Of a stretch of 64,000 bases of DNA, positions 12,098-24,700 are shown piece by piece; within the stretch, counting starts at the first letter, position 1; each line of letters opens with the position of its first letter. The DNA is from Pontederia crassipes (Eukaryota > Streptophyta > Magnoliopsida > Commelinales > Pontederiaceae). Position numbers and translations under genes: made by a program. The stretch lies in assembly GCA_030549335.1 (NCBI GenBank), contig CM060195.1, positions 47,932,991 through 47,996,990 of the forward strand. The letters run 5' to 3'. The notes beneath the pieces are model-generated. The model saw nothing but the letters and a program-made list of their open reading frames with translations, did not search any database and was not told the DNA's origin.

Positions 12098-13434
12098 TTA
12101 AAGCAAATTCCAAAAATAATTATGTACTATATATGAATCTACCTCGGCATCATCGTCATTCAATTCGCCACGCATGAATGCACGCATCATTTTTTTCATT
12201 TCATCCCTGTTACGACGTTCACGTTCTTCGAATTTCTGTCTGACCTCTTCCCTAATCTTGATGGTCACCTGATCCACAATTTCTTGCATAGTAGAAGGAG
12301 ATGAACCTGAAGTACTTCGTCGACCATATCCAATATATGTGTCACTCACAGAAGATCCAAGTCCGTAAATGCGACCCTTCTTCACGCCGACGTGATCCGT
12401 CCAAAGTTGTCTTGGGATCAACGGTGTGGTCCCCTCCTGCGTGGCTTGCGTAATATGATCAACTTTTTTTGTTTTATAAGACTCCTGAAATATAAAGAAA
12501 ATAATTAACTACAAACGACGACTAGGTGATCGACTGCAAAGTTTTGTTAATTAATTATTAACTTGCAATTTAGAAAAAAGTAAAGGCACAAAAATTTACA
12601 TACATATGTCTCCCGGGCATAACTCGAGACCCATTCTTTGTTCTTCTTCTGATGGGTTCGGAGAAATATTTCGTCCTGAGTCGGTGGTCTACCCGTCTCT
12701 TTCTCCTGTAATGAGATAATATTTTAAAATTTGCAAATTACTTACCATTTTCTTAAAGTATAATATTTCGTCCTGAGTTCGGAGAAAGACCTTACCATTT
12801 TCTTAGCAATCGTGCTCGTGGATAGACATCCGCCCGAATGCAAGCACGCTCCCTGGTCGGACTCTCGACTGGTTTTTGCTTTTTCGCATTTCACTTTGTA
12901 CTCCTCGATGGACCACTTTCCTAGCAATTCGATCCAAACGGCCTCGGGGATCCAATTGGGTCGTTCTCCGTCAGCTCGAGCTTCAGAAAGCATCGCGGAC
13001 AATCTCTTTGAGCACCGAGAGTTAAAAGACTTCCACATTTTTTCCGTATGCTCGGGCTCCCACCACACATCATCCTGTAAGTGTTTAAAAATAATTAATG
13101 TGCATGACGAAGAAAAATATTAATGATGATGTTGGCTTCTAATGATACCTGAAATTCATTAAATAACATCTGTCTCGTGGCATAAGGAACTTCCCTCCAT
13201 GTAAGCCACGCTTCAGTATACCTATGTCGCAATATTTTAGTAACTGCTGCAGCCGCTGATTTCGACGGTACAAATCTTGAAGGACACAAAATTATAAAAT
13301 GTCATGACTGAATCAAAGCATGAATAAGGATTCGATATACATAAAATAACACTTACCCTAAATTCCCATCTGGCTGCACGTATGCTTTGTAAACACGATT
13401 TGACGAAGTCTGGTCCGAGCCTTCCACGGAACAA
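12098..13434 (-). pseudogene. CACTA-1 second gene: Transposase_24 / Ptta-En-Spm type protein (broken)
   Basis: The minus-strand frame 13068-12742 reads W-I-P-E-A-V-W-I-E-L-L-G-K-W and E-Y-K-V-K-C-E-K-A-K, the conserved core of plant Transposase_24 (Ptta/En/Spm) proteins, ending in a G-G-C-L-S-T-like stretch. Upstream frames at 13289-13095 and 13434-13237 include a W-x-T-W-R-E-V-P segment. Frame 12421-12098 has a charged coiled-coil-like end (R-Q-K-F-E-E-R-E-R-R-N-R-D-E). The pieces are separated by frame changes or introns that I cannot place. By family this protein would bind the subterminal repeats. It may reach upstream to 13733. Confidence 0.6.
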
Positions 13435-14137
13435 TGAGCTCTGACGGGTTGTTGTGGCAATTGTGTATCCAAGTCCGCAATATCAGCGTGAGAGGAAGGA
13501 CCCGGCGGAGAAGAACGTTCTATTATGCGAATGCCCGTGGCTGATCGAGGAGCTGACGGAGGAGAAGAACACTCTGTTATGCGAATGCCCGTGGCTGACG
13601 GAGGAGCACACGGAGTACTGAGAGCTCTAGGGACGACCGGCTCCTTTACTTTGTTTTTACTTTTAACAAATCGATACATCTGCATAGTACAAAATTTATT
13701 ACAAGTCAAATTCACAATTGACAAAAAATTCAAATGTCACAACGTCTCGACCTGACTATGTTCGGCTACGTCTTGTGTTGCATCTTGAGGAACGGAATTG
13801 TACGTATAAATTGAGAACCAATTCCTAATATCCGGAGGCGCTTATAAAAAATAAACAAATTAATTCGAATAAGTTTTTGCGAATGACTTATTCTGATCAT
13901 TATGTCAAACACTCACGAGATGGTAGCGAATATAAGAATGCATCGTCCGCGACAGGCATTTGTTGATCCGATTGTTTGTCCACATGCATCGCTAACGCCT
14001 CAAACAAACTATTGCCTCAAACAAAATGAATATGAGTCGTAAATGAACAATCCATAAGATGACAACATTCGTAATAAAATATCCTAATTGTAAGGTAAAA
14101 ATAAATTGATAATTCGTGACGACAAGTAAAGACACCT

Positions 14138-17100
14138 TTACTCATCATCTGAATTTCCACATGACTGGTACCCGTCATCATCATCATCATCAGAAGTCGT
14201 CGTAGTTTTAAATTCATCTTCGTTCGAATCCTTTTCATCATTTTGTATGTCGACGTTATCGAAGTCTTCAAATACGTGTTCCGAATCATGTAGATCGTCG
14301 ACTAATTCGGTGTCGACAATAGGGGACACAGACGTCTGCGAGTCATCTTGAAAGGCACATTGCAATGCACCATCAACTTCTATCCTGCTTCTTGCCTTCG
14401 TCTTTATTACAACCCACCATTGTGATTTGTCCCTGGTCTACTCCGGATATGGCACATAATATACTTGTCTTGTAGAAGATGGAATAATGAAAGGATCAAA
14501 ATGATCATAACACCTATTGTGACGTATTTCAACTATTTTGAAATCTTTGTGAACTCGCATCCCTCTCCTTTCCTTTGGATCAAACCAATTACACTCAAAT
14601 AATGTGACTTTATTACCTCCAGTATATTGCAGCTGAATAATGTCTTTGAGAACACCGTAGTAGTCACGCTCATTTTCTCCGTCCGTGGATCCCACGACAC
14701 ATACTCCACTGTTCACGATTTTCTTCCCGATCGACCAAGTTTCAGTGTGAAACTTATAACCATTCACAAAATACACCGGCCAACTTTTCACCTCTCGAGC
14801 GGGTCCCCATGCCAAATTATGGAGATCAGTCGCCGTGCCGGTATTGAGAACCTAATATGAAAATAAATGAGTATAGTAGACGCTGAAGACATCAAATTAC
14901 TTCAAATATTTTGATAATTACCTGTTCCTTAAACCACGGTGCGAAATCATTCTCGATTCTATCTTGTACATGTTCTTCAGGGACAATGTAGTATTGCAAG
15001 AAAGCACTACATACGAAGTGATGGCTAAATCAAAATGGTGTTTGGGAAGACGTTAAACAAAAGAACGCATGGATATTAAACTTACTTAATGTAGCTTTGC
15101 ACCTCCGGCGTGTTTAGAAGGACATGATTCGTGGCAGACTTGAATTCTGCATCACTGAGCCATCTACTCCTTGGCTTCCCAAAATGTCGTCCTAACTGAT
15201 TGAAGAGCGACAAAGATGCCACATCAGACTGTTCTTCTGGAACTTCATCATTTCGACGGACTCTGGTCCTCGCACACTTAACATGGGACTCGAAGTAGTA
15301 AGAACAGAAGTATGAAATATCCTGAATCATATACGCTTCACAAATGGATCCTTCGACACGTGCTTTGTTCTTAATCGTCCTTTTTATTCGATTGAGATAT
15401 CTTTCAAAAGGATACATCCACCTATATTGTACTGGTCCACCTACCCTTGCCTCATATGGCAGATGAATAGGTAATTGCTCCATGGAATCAAAGAATCCCA
15501 GTGGAAATATTCGTTCCAACTTACATAATGTTATCGGAATATTACGTTCCAATTGGATCATATTTTTCACCGTTAATGTTGTAGAACACAATTCTTTGAA
15601 AAATTGACTCAACTCCGTTATCGGCTTCCAAATCTTATCCGGGAGTGAAGAAAAAGCAGTATGAAGCAAAGTTTCCATGAATATGTGATAGTCGTGACTT
15701 TTCATGCCAAACAAACGCAGGTTATTCATGTCCACACATCGGGTCAGATTTGATGCATAACCATCCGGCATTCTCAGCTCTTGGATCCAGCGACACACTT
15801 GGGTCTTCTGCTCCTTAGTGAGAACATAACTTGCTTTTGGTTTAGATATTCTTCCGTTAGGTAAAGTCACTAAGTGCAACTCTGGCCGTCGACAGTACTC
15901 CTTCAAATCTAGTCTCGCCTTGAGGTTGTCCTTTATTTTACCCTTAATGTCCATTACGGTGTTGAATACATTTTCAAACACATTTCTCTCAATGTGCATG
16001 ACGTCCAAGTTATGACGTATCAAACAATCAGACCAATAAGGTAAATCTCAGAATATACTTCGTTTGGTCCAATTATGACAAACACCATACTCATTGTATG
16101 TGACATTTGGGTCGTCGACAATTCTGCATAAAGCATTGACAATGCGACGTAATTGAGCTCCTGAGCGTCTGACCGGAGGCATGTCTTCCACAATCCTATT
16201 CCGTCGAAATGCATTTCGGTTATTTCTGTACGGATGATCAGCTGTAAGAAACCGTCTGTGGCAATCAAACTAAGTATTTTTACCCCCATTTCTCAAAGTG
16301 AACGCATCTGAGTGTTTCATGCAAGATGGACAAGCTAACTTCCCTGCAGTCATCCAATCAGACAACATCCCGTAGGCTGAAAAGTCATTAACAGTCCACA
16401 ATAAGGCAGCTCTCAATGTGAAATTTTGATTGGTCGACACATCATAAGCGATGACACCATCCCACAGTTCTTTTAGCCCGTCTATTAGAGGTTGTAAATA
16501 CACGTCTATCCTCTGTTTAGGACTCTGAGGACCAGGAATAATGCATGTCAAAAACATATAAGGTGCGGACATACAAATCCCAGGTGGCAAATTATAAGGT
16601 GTTATTGTTACCGGCCAACATGAATAAGGAACTGAAGTTTGACCAAATGGTGTAAAATCATCTGCGCATAATCCGAGCCTTATGTTCCTTTGGTCCCTAG
16701 CAAAATCAGGATGCTGACGATCAAAATGTTTCCACGCTTCACCATCCGATGGGTGAAGCATTACACCTTCAGAAGTACTATGCTGTGCATGCCACTTCAT
16801 CTGCGACGTGACCCTATAGACGAGTATAGTCTTTTAAGCCTTGAAATAAGAGGCAAATAATGCATTCTTTTCACAGCGACTTGAGACTTGTTATTCACTC
16901 TTATCGTTCGGCCCCACAAAACTTGCATTCATTTAGATTGATGTCTTCGCCGTAATATAACATACAACCATCACGACAACAGTCTATTTTAGTTGAGCCA
17001 AGACCAAGTTTACTGACCAATCTTTTTGTCCTATAAAAATTTTCAGGAATACGAGCCCCAGTTGGTGTGACCACTTTTAAAATATCTAGAAATGCATCAA

Positions 17101-17650
17101 AACATGCTTGTGAAATATTGTGGTCGGCTTTCAGATTCAACAATCTAACAGCAAGTGATAGTTCCGAATGACTTTCACACCCAGGCCATAAGGGTTGGCT
17201 CGATGCGTTTAGTAAGTCATAAAAATCTCTTGTTTCTGGATTTGGTGCCTCTTCATTCTGCTCAAATCTAATGTTGTCATACTCAGTTGCAGCTGCGTCA
17301 TAAACAGACTGTTCATATTGCGAAATAAATGTTGGTTCAGGATCCACAAAATGAAGACCTTCATTTGGGACGCTTGTCGAAGGCGCTCCTTCGCCTAAAT
17401 CATCTCATTCCCAATAATTTGGTTTGAAACCCTTTCTATATAAGTGAACTTTGACAGTCTCTATCGTCTGTAACTTTGTGCTAGCACATTTCAAACAAGG
17501 ACACCTAATTGCTCCCTCCCGCTGAAATTGTAAAGATTGACAAGTCATAGTAACATAATAGTCAACGCCATCTATAAATTCTTGTGTCAAGTCTCTACGA
17601 CCAGGATTATTTCTTTTGTACATCCATCGACGATCGTTCAAGTATGACAT
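14138..17650 (-). pseudogene. CACTA-1 TNP2-type transposase (TnpD-like), broken
   Basis: Domains in order on the minus strand: an N-terminal transposase-associated domain (17650-17405; W-M-Y-K-R-N, then C-P-C-L-K-C); a linker ending C-K-F-C-G-A-E-R (16901); the tnp2 catalytic domain (16800-16020; W-H-A-Q-H-S, then L-C-A-D-D-F-T-P-F and D-W-M-T-A-G-K-L-A-C-P-S-C); the DUF4218-like region (16023-15082; L-D-V-M-H-I-E-R-N-V); the DUF4216-like region (14815-14438); and an acidic tail (14365-14138). Stops interrupt the frame at about 17402, 16274 and 14440, with frameshifts near 16900 and 16800. These are degenerative breaks, because the same frame continues with conserved sequence beyond each stop. 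Confidence 0.85.
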
Positions 17651-17699
17651 AATGACTGTATTATTTGCAAATCATAAAAAATTTCAGTCATACAAAATT

Positions 17700-18480
17700 G
17701 TATAAGGAAAGAAAAATGAATATGAAACAACTGAGGAAGAACAGATTGTTTAGCTAATGTTTACTAATCATACTGCTAGGTATAGAGATAGCATATAATA
17801 AGTATATATAACAGTTTTGACCCTTTTTGCTCATGATCGTTTTCCATCAAACAAAAGGAGGAAAAAAAATATTACAACTATAATTCTAAACTATAATTCT
17901 AAATATAATTCTAAATACTACAACTATAATTCTAAATTCTAAAAATTTCTTATTAGCACAAAAAGTCTAAAGCCGAACAGCAGCAGCAGATCGCAGGTGG
18001 ATTAGTAAGATCTTTTATAACCAGTACGACACGTTTTGAATAACAACGTAACTACAGTACTCAACTTTGTTCTGGCCTATGAACAAAATATTCACAATAA
18101 TAAATGATGGTGCAACAAAAATACCAAAGTTTCGTGGTCTGCATGAATACAACTAGTAGTAAGATTTGATTAGAACTTTATGTTACTCTGTATATTGCTT
18201 TTCTCCATTTTTATTTGATTCAAGAACCTTGAACATGTTTATAAAGCCTTGATCTGAATAATTCATCTTTGTGGACGCACGTGTCAAGTTACATGCAGCC
18301 AGGGAGTGGAGATGCACGCCTTAGAAGTAAACTGTGATTTACAAGCAATTCAGTGGTATATTCTCTCTGACACAATGGCAACAAAAGGTTCTTTTATAAG
18401 TTTTCAAGATAAGATTCAGCAAATGGCATCATGCACCAAGTGTTCAAAAGAGCACTTCAAATTAACAAGGATTGATATTG
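17700..18480. other. CACTA-1 5' leader region without recognisable coding sequence
   Basis: AT-rich sequence between the transposase start and the G+C-rich block. It probably holds the 5' untranslated region or introns of the transposase transcript. I see no domain. Confidence 0.4.
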
Positions 18481-18750
18481 TCGGCTTTATCCGCCGCCGC
18501 GCATGCGCGGCGGCCGGATCTGGCCGCCGAGCGTGGAGGGCGGCCGGATCTGGCCGCCGAGCACGGAGGGCGGCCGGATCTGGCCGCCACGCGCGAATGG
18601 CGGCCGGATCTGGCCGCCGCGCGCGAATGGCGGCCGGTTCTGGCCGCCGCGCGTGAATGGCGGCCGGATCTGGCCGCCGCGCAAGAATGGCGGCCGGATC
18701 TGGCCGTCGCGCGCGAATGGCGGCTGGAACTGGCCGCCGCACGGAGATGG
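18481..18750. repeat. G+C-rich 30-bp minisatellite in CACTA-1
   Basis: About nine tandem copies of a 30-bp unit built on CGGCCGGATCTGGCCGCCG followed by CGCGCGAATGG. Unit length is constant while single bases vary. All six frames stay open over the array, so the apparent proteins here are artefacts. It lies between the transposase start and the right-hand subterminal repeats, where the promoter and leader of the transposase would be. A G+C-rich block (GGCCGCTGGCGGCCGG) occurs inside the related CACTA-2 element. Confidence 0.9.
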
Positions 18751-18944
18751 TCGAAGGAGAGAAAAATTATATATCAAAGGAGGCGGGGATCGGACCTACC
18801 TGTGCCGGAGATGGTCGGCGGCGGAAGCTTCGGGCGGGAGGTGGTCGACGGCCGGACGAACGGCGGACGAAACGGGCGGCGGCGGTCGGGCATTCAAAAC
18901 GTTCTAAGTAAGAGTGCGGTCAAAATTTTTATATAACCACTTTT

Positions 18945-19620
18945 CGACGGTCAAAACCGTCGCAACATAGGTAAATATAATATTATATTAATTCGCATTT
19001 CGACGGCTCCAATCCGCTAGAAAAACCGTCGATAGTTTCGACGGTATTCAAACCGTCGAAATATCGACGATTTTAGCCGTCGATAGTTTTGACGGTTCTT
19101 TAAACCGTCGAAATATTGACGGTTTTAGCCGTCGATTTCCTTAATGATAATTTTTAAAAACATCGACATATACATAGGTTGTGTAAATTATAAATTTCCA
19201 TTTTCGACGGTTGAGGTCGTCGAAAAAAAGTAAGGTAGAATATTTTATTTAAATACTATCAACGGTTATGACCGCCGAAATATCGACGGTTGCTTTGAAC
19301 GTCGCAAATTTCGACGGTCAAAACCGTCGATAAGTTCAATAATTATGCGCAACCAGTCTTGAAATTTTTCGACGGTTCAGACCGCTGGAAGTTTCGACGG
19401 TTAGATAAATCGTCGAAATTATCGACGGTCATAACCGTCGAAGTATAAATATTTTCGACGGAATCTTCCGACGAATTTATTACCGTCGAAATTTTAGACG
19501 GGTTAAACCGTCGAAAATTATCGGACGAAAATATTGACGGTTTGGAAGATCCGCCGAAAAAACCGTCGATATTTAAGACGGATTTCGGGCCGTTGAAAAT
19601 GGACCGTCAGAAATACGACT
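18945..19620. repeat. CACTA-1 subterminal repeats, 5' side
   Basis: About 30 copies of the CGACGG/CCGTCG motif in both orientations, often as short palindromes such as CGACGGTCAAAACCGTCG. They mirror the block at 10736-11300. Confidence 0.85.
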
Positions 19621-19636
19621 TTTTCTTGTAGTGTAT

Positions 19637-20735
19637 ATTTTTCTACTAATATATGCCCTAATGCCAGTTTACAAGAATAAGATGGACCTTCTTAATCTAC
19701 GGCAAATTAATTTATATATTTGGTAATGCTTTCGACAGGGATGTATGTGCTAACCACTTAGAAAGCGTTGAGCATGAAGAAACTTTTGTGCAAATACTAA
19801 AGAAAATCCTATATTATAGAATATGAATGCTGCTAATTAGAAGTGGTACGTACGTCCTTCGTCTATTTAACGTTGAACTCTTCAGAAAATTAATGTTTCT
19901 TGAGATCACTAGTTGTTCCTCTCAAACGATGAACACTAGGCAAATGATTATTTTTACATTTTTACGTTTTCCTTTTAGGACAAACTAAAGTGACAATAAA
20001 AATTCTAGTTCTTTGTTTAAAGAGAAGTAAATTAATGAATTTTGAAGCACACGACGAAGTGACGGAGAAGATCTTTATCGATGATTGATACAGTCGAACG
20101 TCAGTTGTCGAGCGTCATAATTTTTTTTAGCAATTGCAATTTTCTTGCACACAAGTTTCACAATGAAAATTGAACTTTAGATCTTTTAATTTATGAATAG
20201 ACATACCACCATATTCTTATTGCCTTAGTAATTACAATTTTGCTGGGGGGACAGTGACGTTGCACAAATACAAACATAAAAAGTAATGTTTTTGTATATA
20301 TAATAGACAAATATATCCTTTTCTTTTCTTAGGTCAAACAATACTTTATTCCCGAGTTCAGGAATAAAAGAAAATTATTGTACGAGTTGTTCAAGAGCCT
20401 GTCTAACTATACTTTCCTAAATCCTATCAGATTCGATCAACGCTGTCGTGGTTTCGTATCTGACATGGCCATGAAATAAGTTAATCATTTTGAAAACCTC
20501 GATACATTCCATTGGACAGTAGGACTTGGGACTTATCGCCCTTGATCTTTAGTTTGCACCCTGACGGGGGTGACCATCTTTGTCTAATTAGTTGAGCTAA
20601 GTCATCAATCACCGGAACAACAATTATCAGGTGTCACATCGATCCAGGGAGCAGCTTCTTCTTTATTAGTTGATTGTGTATATAACTAGATATAACTAGT
20701 GAAGACCTTGTGTCCCAATCTATCCTCGCCTTTGC
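19637..20735. other. Intergenic DNA upstream of oxidase gene A
   Basis: No gene or clear repeat is visible between the CACTA element and the candidate promoter of gene A. The CACTA insertion ends only about 1.1 kb upstream of that promoter. Confidence 0.5.
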
Positions 20736-20740
20736 CGTTT

Positions 20741-20756
20741 GTGTATATATATACCG
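20741..20756 (+). promoter_or_regulatory. Candidate TATA box of oxidase gene A
   Basis: GTGTATATATATACCG is followed about 30 bases later by a CA-rich, pyrimidine-rich start region. A short leader exon could then end at 20827 with donor GTATGT at 20828. The coding start is at 21737, so this promoter requires a leader intron of about 0.9 kb. This is inferred from sequence only. Confidence 0.4.
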
Positions 20757-21736
20757 TCCAACTTCAGCTGTAGACAACATCTCTCTCAAGTCCCCTCTGC
20801 AATAAGCTTGTTGTCAACCTCGAAGCAGTATGTCTTTTTGGCTTGTTCATATCTCTGTCAGTTCTTAGTGCATGCAAATATGTATTAACATTCATGTTGA
20901 GCTAACTACAATGGTACATTACTGCGCTATGTTGATGCACAAAATACATGTATATAAACCGTTTTATTTCTTCCATGCATAGCTTTTAAACCACCGTTAA
21001 ATGCTGGTTATCCCATCATTTTAAATTTGTTTTTATTGGAAAATTTACCCCTGACTAATTTAGATATATATTATATAGTTGCTGTGATCCAATCGTCTTC
21101 ATTATATCGCTAGGCTTGAATCGATAGGTTTGTTGTCATTGCATGCTTATACTTAATATATTGGTTAGCTTAAATGGAGCCTCTGCATCTATTCATGCAT
21201 TCAAAGCACTTTGGTATTAAACTTGAAAATGTCATATGGAATCACAGAATCATAAAGTTGTTCGATATAAAGAAAAAAAATGGAGATTATATAACTGATG
21301 TGATTGTTTAAGAAAGGGAAAATGGCAGTGGATGCAGTAACCACTTGTTATAACTTGGTTTTTTTCTTCTGAACATTCTTTACGTGTATAGCACAAGAAC
21401 CATGCATCAGTCACCCTCTATCTACATGCATGCTCTATATGTATATGTATATAAGAATATATAAATAGGTTTTGTGTTTGCCACGATCTATGAACCACAC
21501 AAATATATTAGTTGTAATAATCCACGGATAATTGATTGATAAACAGGATATCTATATTTCCACCAACCACACTTGTAATTTATAAAATAATTGAGCTTCC
21601 CACACGGTACGATTGGTGTTTCTCACTTGCAATCGTCTGGCCTGACACAATGCTTGTTTATAGTTTTCACAGGGAATTAATTAAGTGCATAGATTAACTG
21701 ATCAGTTGGTGCGTAATTGTCCTCCGGATTGAAGCA

Positions 21737-24700
21737 ATGGAGGACGACCTCAAGCTTAAGCTTGCTGTCCTCTTGGTAATCATGATGGGTCCGGCGGTGG
21801 TAACCTGCTGTGTGGCAACAGCGGCGACGTCTCTGCCAATTCTGGTGACCGATGCAACCCTAAAGAATTTGGCTCGTTCGCTCGAGAAGTACATCGAGCC
21901 ACTTCCCATGATGCCAAAGGTCTACGGCTACTCCATGATGCACGGCAAGCCCAAGCCAATCTCCGTCACCATTGGCATGTACCACAAGAAATGGGTAAGA
22001 TTAAAATTCCTCATATAAACCCTGGTATTAGAGAAAGAGGAACGTGGAATTCAATGATAAATCTAAATAAAAAAAAACTTTCATTCGCATATCGAATGCG
22101 TCGTTGGAGCGTACAATTTTACATTATCATGCCACAGAATACAAACTTTCACGATTATATGTTTAGATATATGCATTGCCTAGCAAGTAAAAATATGTTA
22201 TCGCCTTTAATTTGGAGAAGTAAAATACGTACTAACTTAATAAAATATGTACAACTTATATTTTTTTATGTCCACTCGCTACCTCCCATATCCAAAGCTC
22301 ATAGCAGCGGATATTTTTTTGGTCACATAATTCGCGACTCCAGTAATAATTGGGATTTACTAGAAGTCATCGACTATGTGAAACAATCCTATTAATCAAT
22401 AACAGTTAATTTAAGATGCACTAGTTAAACTTATCGACTAAAAAGTCAACTAATTCGCCCATCAACTTTGGTTGATAGGTGTTAGATAGAGTTGACTTAT
22501 ACGCTAGCGCTAGACTACATTAGATAATGAATTCATATCAGTCATTAAAGTACACGTATTTCTAATTTAAAACAAAACTTTTAATGAAAACGTTTTCCTA
22601 TACTTGATGTGCCATACTAACATTATGCAAAAGCCGTTACCTTTTCCCACACCTATATTTGTTAATATATTATTATTGTTACATTCAAAGAACAATGATT
22701 TATGATGCTAGTTTTCTAAAGAAGAGAACAATTAATGCATTTTTTATTGTCATTTCCTCGGATTAATATTAGTACACAAATGGCAGGTAGATTGTAGGCG
22801 GTGAAGTTTTCATAATCGAATTCATGGTTTTATTTAGGCGGAAACTCTTATTGCATCAATAAATTATTTTTTGATTAAATGTGAACTATATGCATACTTG
22901 TTACCTCTTAAATTTAGGCACCAGAAAAAAAAATCACCCGTATAACTTTGAAACATTGAATCTCTTTAATTCAACTCAATTAGTCCACGAGTTAATTCGT
23001 TTTGTTCTCATCATAATGTCGATTAAAAAACAGAAGAAATTTATTTCCAGAAAGGGTTTTGAGAAGATTTACTTCTTTTGCAACAAAAATGTTGTGTTTT
23101 TGCTACCTTATTATACAGTCAATCATATATTACTGTTAGCGATTAAATTGTTTTCGATCATTATCTGTACTTTATTCTTTGTACACCTAATCATGCAGAA
23201 ATTCCATCGGGACTTGCCGGCGACGTCCGTCTTCGTCTACGGCACCAGCCTTGAATCTGCGACGTTCCCCGGCCCCACCATCGAGGCCCTGCAGGACGTC
23301 CCCCTCAACGTGTCGTGGGAAAACCACCTGCCGGAGCGCCACATCCTCCCCTGGGACTCGACCATCTCGGTCGCCATCCCAAAGCACGGCGGGGTCCCGG
23401 TCGTCGTGCACCTCCACGGTGGGATGCACGAGCCCAAGGAGGACGGCAGCGCCTTCGCATGGTACACCGCCGGCTTCCGCGAGAAGGGCCCCAAGTGGGT
23501 GCAGGAGATATACAGCTACCCGAACGTCCAGCATCCCGGCAACCTCTGGTACCACGACCACGCCCTGGGCCTCACGCGCGCCAACCTACTCGCTGGCCTC
23601 ATCGGCTGTTACACCATCCGCAACCCCCTCGCCGAGGCCCCGTTCGGCCTCCCCAGCGGCGACAAGTTCGACCGCCACCTGGTCCTCGACGACCGCAGCT
23701 TCTACAAGGACGGCTCCCTCTTCATGAACTTCACCGGAAACAACCCCGACATCCACCCTCAGTGGCAGCCGGAGTACTTCGGCGACGTCATAGTCGTCAA
23801 TGGCAAGGCCTGGCCGTACCTCGCCGTCCACCGCCGCAAATACAGATTCCGCATCTTGAACTCCAGCAACGCGCGTTACTTCAATCTGACGATGTCCAAC
23901 GGCCTCCCCTTCACCGTCGTCGGCTCCGACGTGACCTACCATCGCAAGCCCGTCACGACTCTGGAGATCCTCCTTGCCCCGGCCGAGACCTACGACGTCG
24001 TCATCGACTTTGCCAAGTCGACGACATCCACGATCACGCTCCTGAACAGCGCGCCATATCCGTATCCAGGCGGAAATGTTCCGACTGAGGAGACGAGCAA
24101 GGTAATTAATTCGCCGATGATATGCATACAAGCATCAGAACTCAGAATCGATCTTAATCTAAAGTCTTGTGGCTCCGTTCTGAAGGTGATGAAGTTTAAA
24201 CTGTCGTTCGAGAAGGTCACGGACGACTCCAAGGTACCGACGAACTTGATGGTGAACTACCCGGTGGCGGACGAGAAGGAAGGGACGACGAAGAGGTACA
24301 TCGTGCTGTACGAGTACCAGAGCGCGACCGGGGAGCCCACGCACCTGTACATCAACGGCAAGAGACTGGAGAACCCGGCGACGGAGACGCCGAGGTCCGG
24401 GAGCACCGAAGTCTGGGAGGTGATCAACCTGACCGGGGACGACCATCCCCTGCACCTGCACCTGGCCACGCTCCAGGCCATCAGGTCGAGGGAGCTGGTG
24501 GACTTCGACGCCTTCAAGCTGTGCATGACCCAGAAGAACGACGCGGTGAAGTGCGGCGTCGAGAAGCACGCGGTGGGGCAGTTCTTGGAGGTCCCGGAGC
24601 ACGAGAAGACGTGGAAGAACATAGTGAAGATTAGGCCCATGTTCATGACCATCATTGTCGTCAAATTTAGCCTCATTGAGACCAAAGCTTCATATCCTTT

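Larger units (their letters stand above)
10704..19633 (-). mobile_element. CACTA-1: CACTA (En/Spm) DNA transposon, complete ends, decayed genes
   Basis: The element starts CACTACAAGAAAA at 10704 and ends TTTTTCTTGTAGTG at 19633, so its termini are inverted repeats with the diagnostic CACTA/TAGTG tips. The flanking triplets 10701-10703 and 19634-19636 are both TAT, the expected 3-bp target duplication. Length is 8930 bp. Both ends carry dense short repeats built on CGACGG/CCGTCG (10736-11300 and 18945-19620). The transposase genes read on the minus strand, so the element's 5' end is on the right. Both transposase genes are broken, so it could move only with help from elsewhere. Confidence 0.95.

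Noticed and set aside
18306..18936. Apparent Arg/Ala- or Pro-rich proteins
   Set aside because: They are translations of the 30-bp minisatellite, open in all frames.
22881..23198. Possible upstream start giving a longer oxidase from 22881
   Set aside because: The stretch is AT-rich intron sequence ending in a good splice acceptor directly before K-F-H-R-D. Gene B confirms the exon border.
23187..24685. Several long antisense and shifted open frames over gene A exons 2-3
   Set aside because: They are shadows of a G+C-rich coding exon. Only the plus frame carries copper-oxidase motifs.
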